A DNA stretch of 64,000 nt, taken from NCBI RefSeq assembly GCF_009712425.2, contig NZ_VCJR02000003.1, forward strand, positions 278,559-342,558, read 5' to 3'. Of the stretch, positions 58,920 through 64,000 are shown in pieces (position 1 is the first letter of the stretch; every line of letters begins with the position of its first letter). The stretch is from Aquisalinus luteolus. Its GTDB lineage: Bacteria > Pseudomonadota > Alphaproteobacteria > Caulobacterales > Parvularculaceae. Both the position numbers and the translations under genes were made by a program. The notes under the pieces are model-generated. The model saw nothing but the letters and a program-made list of their open reading frames with translations, was not told where the DNA came from and did no database searches.

Positions 58920-60023
58920 TCAATTACAGCTCACGGCATCAGTCTCGCCGCTGTCCAGCCGATAGCGCATCACACTGTCCTCGGCCTTCAATTCGTCTAC
59001 CAGCCGTTTCTCTCGCGCAAGTCTGCCCTGTATTTCTGCGATACTGTCCGGATAGAGAGCACAGGCATTGTTGATACTGTTTTCTATCTCGACCTTTTCC
59101 CGGTTCAAGGTGCGTTCCAGATCGAAAGCGTCGTCACAGCCCGGACGGTAGGCTTCGCTGCGATTGCGCATATCGACGCTCATTGAAGTGGCGTGCTGGA
59201 TCGCTGAGTTGCATGCCGCGCGGCTTTCCTGCGTGCGCTTTTCAACGGCGGCCTGCGTGTCCTCGATCGTTTGGTCGAAGTCCCTGGTCCAGTTGCTGGC
59301 CGGGGCGCAGGCAGTGCGGTATGTCTCAAGAGCGGAGGCAACCTTCTCATGCCATAGGGCTTGTGGATCGTTCCCCACGTCCGTCAGGTTTGCCGACACG
59401 TCGTCAAGGGCAGAACCCAAAGCCTGCATGGCCGGGTTGCAGGCTGGCCATGCCTTCGCTGCCGTTTCAAACCCGTCTATGTCCGCGTTGAGCTGCTTGA
59501 TCGCCGGCTTCAGCTCAGCCGGGCAATTTTGGTCAAGCAGGGCGTTTATCCGGCGCAGGGCATTCAGATAAATGACCAGCCGGTCAGGGGCACTTTCCAG
59601 CCATGCGCTGGCCTTGTTCAGCTGGCTGTACAGATCATTGCCGATCACCTTGCATTTGTCAGCTGTGTTGGACGTCAGCTCGGTTTCCAGAGTTGTTGTG
59701 CCGCCGGCAATCCGGTCGGCATAGGTGTTCTCAGCCGGTGTTGTAGTGCAGGCTGTCTCTATCATGTATAGCCGGAAGGCCGCCTGATAGGCATTGGCAA
59801 AGCTCCTGTCCGGCGTTTTGTCTTTCTGATAGCCATCTATGTTTGGCCCGTAGAGTTGCACGAACTCCTCGCATCTATTCGGCGCAGGCTCTTGAGCGGC
59901 CAATCCCTGCGGTATTGCAAGGGGAGCTGTCGCAATCAGTGCTACCAGAGCGGCGGCGGCGGTTACGGCGCCGAACAAGCCGCCAACAACGCTGCGTAGG
60001 GCCGAGGCTCTGCGTGATGTCAT
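58920..60023 (-). CDS. Secreted hypothetical protein
   Basis: 367 aa from ATG 60023; the 60113 start lacks a signal. Residues 1-43 form a signal peptide (VVGGLFGAVTAAAALVALIA... ending LAAQEP). The mature part is helical with scattered Cys pairs (CEEF, TACTTT, ACNPAM, CDDAF). Probably periplasmic; no family recognised. Confidence 0.7.
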   Translation of the reverse strand: MTSRRASALRSVVGGLFGAVTAAAALVALIATAPLAIPQGLAAQEPAPNRCEEFVQLYGPNIDGYQKDKTPDRSFANAYQAAFRLYMIETACTTTPAENTYADRIAGGTTTLETELTSNTADKCKVIGNDLYSQLNKASAWLESAPDRLVIYLNALRRINALLDQNCPAELKPAIKQLNADIDGFETAAKAWPACNPAMQALGSALDDVSANLTDVGNDPQALWHEKVASALETYRTACAPASNWTRDFDQTIEDTQAAVEKRTQESRAACNSAIQHATSMSVDMRNRSEAYRPGCDDAFDLERTLNREKVEIENSINNACALYPDSIAEIQGRLAREKRLVDELKAEDSVMRYRLDSGETDAVSCN

Positions 60024-60225
60024 TAGTCTCTCCCATGTCCTGTGCCTACGCTTGCACCGGCGCAAGGTCCGATCAATCCCCGGTCCGGGGGACAGAGGCG
60101 GTGGAAAGGACAAAAAAATCGCCTATTGATCGTTAAACGGCATGGACAAGGCCGCAAATCTTGCCTTATACACCTCGCTCCGGCGGCAATAACCGCCATT
60201 GGATAGCCGTAATGACGGTAATCCT

Positions 60226-60301
60226 GCCCAGGTAGCTCAGTTGGTAGAGCAGCGGATTGAAAATCCGCGTGTCGCTGGTTCGATTCCGGCCCTGGGCACC
60301 A
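60226..60301 (+). tRNA. tRNA-Phe(GAA)
   Basis: GCCCAGG/CCTGGGC acceptor, D arm AGCTCAGTTGGTAGAGC, anticodon stem GCGGA/TCCGC with loop TTGAAAA (GAA), T loop TTCGATT, discriminator A and encoded CCA. Confidence 0.96.
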
Positions 60302-60431
60302 TTTACTCCCGCGACTAATTTCACTCTCGATTGTCGCTCTTTGATTAATCCAACCCTTCCGGTCATGGAAAAATCTAGCTATGATTGTATTGGGTTGCCT
60401 GCTTCCGGTGGCCAGTACACAGGAGATAGGT

Positions 60432-63400
60432 ATGGTTGGTATCCGTGATGTAGCGGCAGGCTTTTTTCTCGAGGACAATGCGGGGTTGATTTCCCGGGGA
60501 TTTGCCAACGAGGACATCTTCATCGTTCCTGTGCATCAATATGCGTGTGGTTGCGCCAGCTGCAAGGAAGCGCAGGACCGGGCCGCGACCGATATCGATC
60601 CCCAGCATAGCGCAGTGGCTGTGGACGACTTTACGTCGCTCCTGGCCCCGCTCGGCGATGACTATTATCGCTGGAACTGGAATGGCGAAGACACCCAGAC
60701 TGGTGTGACTTTTGTGACCTATTCTTTCTGGGATGGTGGCAACCTGCCTTACGATATAGCGCTGCAGAATGGCGCTACCTCATCATTCCAGTTCACCGAA
60801 GCGCAACAGGCAGCAACGCGCCTTGCGCTTGCCGAGTTCGCGGATGCCTCCGGTCTCGTGTTCATCGAGGTCGAGGAAGCAGGCATGCTGAACTTTATCG
60901 GCATTTCCGGGTCCGATGATGTCGCGGGCTATGCTTATTACCCCTCGCTCGACCGTGGACCGGGATATGGCATTTACATCAGCGGTGGGCAGTTCACGAA
61001 TTTTGGTGTCGGGACATTCGAATACACTGTCGTGCTGCACGAAATCGGCCATGCCCTCGGGTTGAAGCACCCGTTTGAGGGTGACATCACGCTGAACCCG
61101 GCGATAGATGATACCGAGACGACGGTCATGAGCTATAATGATGTCGTTCCATTCGTTGAAAGCCTGGGTCCACTGGATATAGATGCGGTCCAGTTTCTCT
61201 ACGGACAGGATATCGACCCGACAGCCGCCGGTATCGACTATAGCTGGGATGAGGCGACAGACACTTTCACTGTAACCGGCAGCAATAATGCCGATACCTT
61301 CAACGGCGTCGCCGGCACCAATATCCTGCGTGGTATGGGCGGCGACGACCATATTCTGGGCGCTAACCAGAACGATATTCTGTATGGCGGTGCCGGGGAT
61401 GATTTCCTCGACGCCTGGGAAGGCGACAACACCGTCTTCGGTGACGAGGGTGATGACACTATTGTCAGCAACAGCTATGGCTCCAGTGTGATCCATGGTG
61501 GGGACGGTAACGATACCATTGAGACGTGGTCGGACAATGACGAGCTGCATGGCGATGCAGGTGATGACATTTTTTACATTGATCGACTGGATCAGCTGAC
61601 CCAGATTTTTGGCGGTGAGGGATTCGATTCGGTCAGTTTCCAGCATGCCAGTGGCCTGCCTACGGCTATTGTACCGTCCTTGAGTACCTGGAGCTCGATA
61701 GAGCGAATTATTGCCACAGAGACGAGCGATTATCTCGACGGTTCCTCGGGCGATGACTACATCGATGGCGCAGGCGGCGATGATACACTCGCAGGCAGGC
61801 TGGGTAATGACCGCCTCGATGGTGGTGCCGGGGATGATTACCTGATTTCGGACGTCGGGTCCGACCTGATTTCAGGTGGCGATGGTTTTGACAGCGTCTC
61901 GTTCCAGGACCGTACCAGCGGCGTTAATGTCCTTTATGTCTCGTCCGAAAGTGACCTTGAGGTCTTGCAGGGATGGACGCTTGTACATGGTATCGAGCAG
62001 GTATTCGATACAGAATACGCCGATCTGTTTATCGGCAGCACAGGTGACGATATTTTCACGATAGGCAGGGGGGGGGACTCCTATGATGGCAAGCAGGGCA
62101 ATGACAGCCTTGTCTTTGGCAGTGAGTTCGTTGGATTCAGTCTCGCAACCGGCCTTGTGACGAAGGCCGATAGCTCACACACGGTTTCCGCACGGAATAT
62201 CGAGACGCTCGTTGCTACCAGCGGCATGCGGCTGGAAGGGACCATTGGCACGCAGACGCTCATGGGCAGCGAAGGGAACGATATCCTCTCGGGCCTTGCC
62301 GGAAATGACCGGCTGGTTGGTGGTGACTATGGCCCAGACCTTGCCGATTATTCCAATGACTACCTCTATGGCGGAACCAGTGCCGTCAATATCGATCTGC
62401 GCCAGCAGACGGGCGTTGACGGCTTTGGCAATGTCGACACCTATATCGGTATCGAGGGGGTGATTGGTACACGTCTTGACGACACCCTCACAGGTAATAG
62501 CGACAACAATGTCTTAAGGGGCGAAGACGGCAATGACCAGATATCCGGTCGAGAAGGCGATGACATCCTTTATGGCGGTGCTGGAACGAATATCCTTCGT
62601 GGCGGCGACGGAGATGACGAGATTTATGCGGAAGGCACTGGCGATCAGCTTTTCGGCGATGCCGGAAATGACACTTTCTACCTGAACAATGATAGCCACA
62701 CTATTCAGGGTGGGGACGGTTTTGACACGGCCAGCTTTGGAGAGAGCTGGGATGGTATCGTGATATCCGTCACCGCGATGAACCTTGCAGGCATAGAAAC
62801 TCTCGTTGCGTCGCAAGCTGCGGATATAGTTTACGCAGGCGCCGATGCCATGACAATTTATGGCGCGGCCGGTGATGATATTATTTATGGTTCCGATGCC
62901 GACAATAGGCTCAACGGGGGCTGGGGCGTCGATTTGATTGTTTCCGGCAGCGGCCGAGAGGAGATAGATGGTGGCTATGAAATCGGCTGGTCTGGCGATT
63001 ATCTTGCATTTCAAGACATTCTGACCGGGGTTTATGTAAACCTGCTCACTGGTGAGGGCCGCGGCGGTGATGCCGAGGGCGACACCTATAATCGTATTTC
63101 TGGCGTGTACGATACCGAAGCGGACGACACGATTATTGGTAACTCTCGTGGAACAACCTTCTTCTTCAGCGGAGGAAATGATTATTACGAGGGCTATAGC
63201 GGGGGGCGTTCGGATACAGATACATTGCGATTCTCGAAGGACATTGGTCCCATCACGATGGATCTTTCCAGCGGCGATTATTTTGCTGCCAGTGCAAGCG
63301 GCCTGAATGTACTGGGTGGTCTGCAACTCGTTTCGATAGAACGTGTCTTAATAGAAGAATCCTACATCAACAACGATACTCTCCTCGGAAGGGATGGCTT

Positions 63401-64000
63401 AGACGTATTCGGCGGGGGCGGTGGTAATGATTCGCTCTCCGGCCGGGGCGGGGACGATGAGCTTTCGGGCAATAACGGCGATGACGTCCTTATAGGCGGT
63501 AGTGGCGTCGACTGGCTCGATGGTGGTGCTGGCTATGATACTGCGGACTATTCTTCAGATTCCGGCGCTGGAGGTTCAGGCAGAATCTTCGCCGATCTTT
63601 CGGCAGGGACCATCATCGACGGGTTTGGTGATGCCGATACAGTGATCAGTATCGAGAACGTCATAGCCGGCAGCAATGGTGACGAGCTTGTCGGCTCGGC
63701 CGCCCGCGACACCCTATTCGGTATGGCCGGCAATGATTTCCTCGCCGGGCGCGACGGCAATGATGTGCTGGATGGGGGTGATGGTGACGATCGCATGTTT
63801 GGCGAGGCCGGGGCCGACCTGCTGCGTGGTGGTCTTGGTAATGATTATCTTGTCGGCAATGACGGCAATGACGTCCTCGTCGGCGGCGACGGCGCGGATA
63901 ACATTCAGGGCCGTGATGGCGACGACCGGTTGTTCGGTGAAGGCGGTCACGACCGTATTCTCGGTGGTACGGGTAATGACTATCTCGTTGGCAATGAGGG
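60432..64000 (+). CDS. Serralysin-like RTX metalloprotease, partial
   Basis: Open from ATG 60432 (AGGAGATAGGT before it) to the right edge, at least 1,189 aa. No signal peptide, as in type I secreted proteins. Zinc motif HEIGHALGLKH at 203-213 and Met-turn Met233 (VMSYND) make it a metzincin. From about residue 295 come many GGxGxDxLx calcium-binding repeats. It is longer than classical serralysins (about 480 aa). C-terminal secretion signal is beyond the window. Confidence 0.9.
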   Translation, partial: MVGIRDVAAGFFLEDNAGLISRGFANEDIFIVPVHQYACGCASCKEAQDRAATDIDPQHSAVAVDDFTSLLAPLGDDYYRWNWNGEDTQTGVTFVTYSFWDGGNLPYDIALQNGATSSFQFTEAQQAATRLALAEFADASGLVFIEVEEAGMLNFIGISGSDDVAGYAYYPSLDRGPGYGIYISGGQFTNFGVGTFEYTVVLHEIGHALGLKHPFEGDITLNPAIDDTETTVMSYNDVVPFVESLGPLDIDAVQFLYGQDIDPTAAGIDYSWDEATDTFTVTGSNNADTFNGVAGTNILRGMGGDDHILGANQNDILYGGAGDDFLDAWEGDNTVFGDEGDDTIVSNSYGSSVIHGGDGNDTIETWSDNDELHGDAGDDIFYIDRLDQLTQIFGGEGFDSVSFQHASGLPTAIVPSLSTWSSIERIIATETSDYLDGSSGDDYIDGAGGDDTLAGRLGNDRLDGGAGDDYLISDVGSDLISGGDGFDSVSFQDRTSGVNVLYVSSESDLEVLQGWTLVHGIEQVFDTEYADLFIGSTGDDIFTIGRGGDSYDGKQGNDSLVFGSEFVGFSLATGLVTKADSSHTVSARNIETLVATSGMRLEGTIGTQTLMGSEGNDILSGLAGNDRLVGGDYGPDLADYSNDYLYGGTSAVNIDLRQQTGVDGFGNVDTYIGIEGVIGTRLDDTLTGNSDNNVLRGEDGNDQISGREGDDILYGGAGTNILRGGDGDDEIYAEGTGDQLFGDAGNDTFYLNNDSHTIQGGDGFDTASFGESWDGIVISVTAMNLAGIETLVASQAADIVYAGADAMTIYGAAGDDIIYGSDADNRLNGGWGVDLIVSGSGREEIDGGYEIGWSGDYLAFQDILTGVYVNLLTGEGRGGDAEGDTYNRISGVYDTEADDTIIGNSRGTTFFFSGGNDYYEGYSGGRSDTDTLRFSKDIGPITMDLSSGDYFAASASGLNVLGGLQLVSIERVLIEESYINNDTLLGRDGLDVFGGGGGNDSLSGRGGDDELSGNNGDDVLIGGSGVDWLDGGAGYDTADYSSDSGAGGSGRIFADLSAGTIIDGFGDADTVISIENVIAGSNGDELVGSAARDTLFGMAGNDFLAGRDGNDVLDGGDGDDRMFGEAGADLLRGGLGNDYLVGNDGNDVLVGGDGADNIQGRDGDDRLFGEGGHDRILGGTGNDYLVGNE

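Noticed and set aside
60783..61646. 287-aa minus-strand frame across the RTX protease
   Set aside because: The repeat pattern of the plus strand generates it; HExxH and Met-turn are on the plus strand.
62061..62090. Suspected frameshift at the poly-G tract
   Set aside because: Counting nine G residues keeps the RTX frame open on both sides, so there is no frameshift in this copy.
1..64000. CRISPR array
   Set aside because: No series of regularly spaced direct repeats was seen anywhere; the short repeats found are isolated pairs.

Overview
The window is an alphaproteobacterial chromosome segment whose left three quarters (1 to about 47,900) is an intact-looking siphovirus-type prophage. The host assignment rests on the conserved run murA - DUF2948 - hisD - UPF0262 - LMW phosphatase - infA - maf - RNase G/E-like - yacG at 48,297-54,614, an order known from Alphaproteobacteria. 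High GC and the GcrA-like gene in the phage fit this. I cannot name a genus; a Hyphomonadaceae/Parvularculaceae-like marine relative is only a guess.

Prophage layout. 1-6,641: a leftward operon of very tightly overlapping genes (YqaJ exonuclease, ERF annealing protein, a GHKL-type ATPase, an HNH nuclease and many small unknowns) that runs off the left edge. 6,668-9,984: the switch region. A non-cleavable-type repressor (8,834-9,313) and a Cro-like protein (9,411-9,632) diverge, and the same 16-bp palindrome sits inside the 17-bp spacer of both the leftward (6,668-6,696) and rightward (9,373-9,401) promoters. 10,028-14,390: a rightward early operon with a GcrA-like regulator, a DnaA domain IV-like protein, a beta-class DNA methyltransferase, a DUF1376 replication protein and a DUF6362-like candidate late regulator. 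14,391-16,330: a 440-base spacer with many inverted repeats (possible structured RNA), one small gene, and a solitary TnpB. 16,330-38,902: packaging, head and tail genes in the usual order, with a programmed -1 frameshift in the tail chaperones and two leftward inserts. 38,899-42,965: endolysin, a three-gene leftward insert with an HNH protein, spanins, holin-like proteins and an HTH-phosphoesterase. 42,962-47,887: a second leftward operon of small accessory genes (two ASCH-like proteins, an RMF-like protein, several membrane peptides). No integrase is present, so the left prophage end lies outside the window.

Host segment. tRNA-Thr(GGT) at 47,983 marks the right-hand side of the prophage. 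It is followed by the cell-wall/histidine/translation cluster, a dipeptide epimerase, a receiver-domain protein with a degenerate kinase half, the glutathione-dependent formaldehyde pair adhC-fghA, a secreted protein of unknown function, tRNA-Phe(GAA), and the first 1,190 codons of a serralysin-like RTX metalloprotease that runs off the right edge.

The most interesting parts are the shared promoter/operator architecture, the phage set of GcrA-, DnaA- and methyltransferase-like proteins, a GHKL ATPase whose motifs appear in permuted order, and the structured spacer upstream of the TnpB gene.
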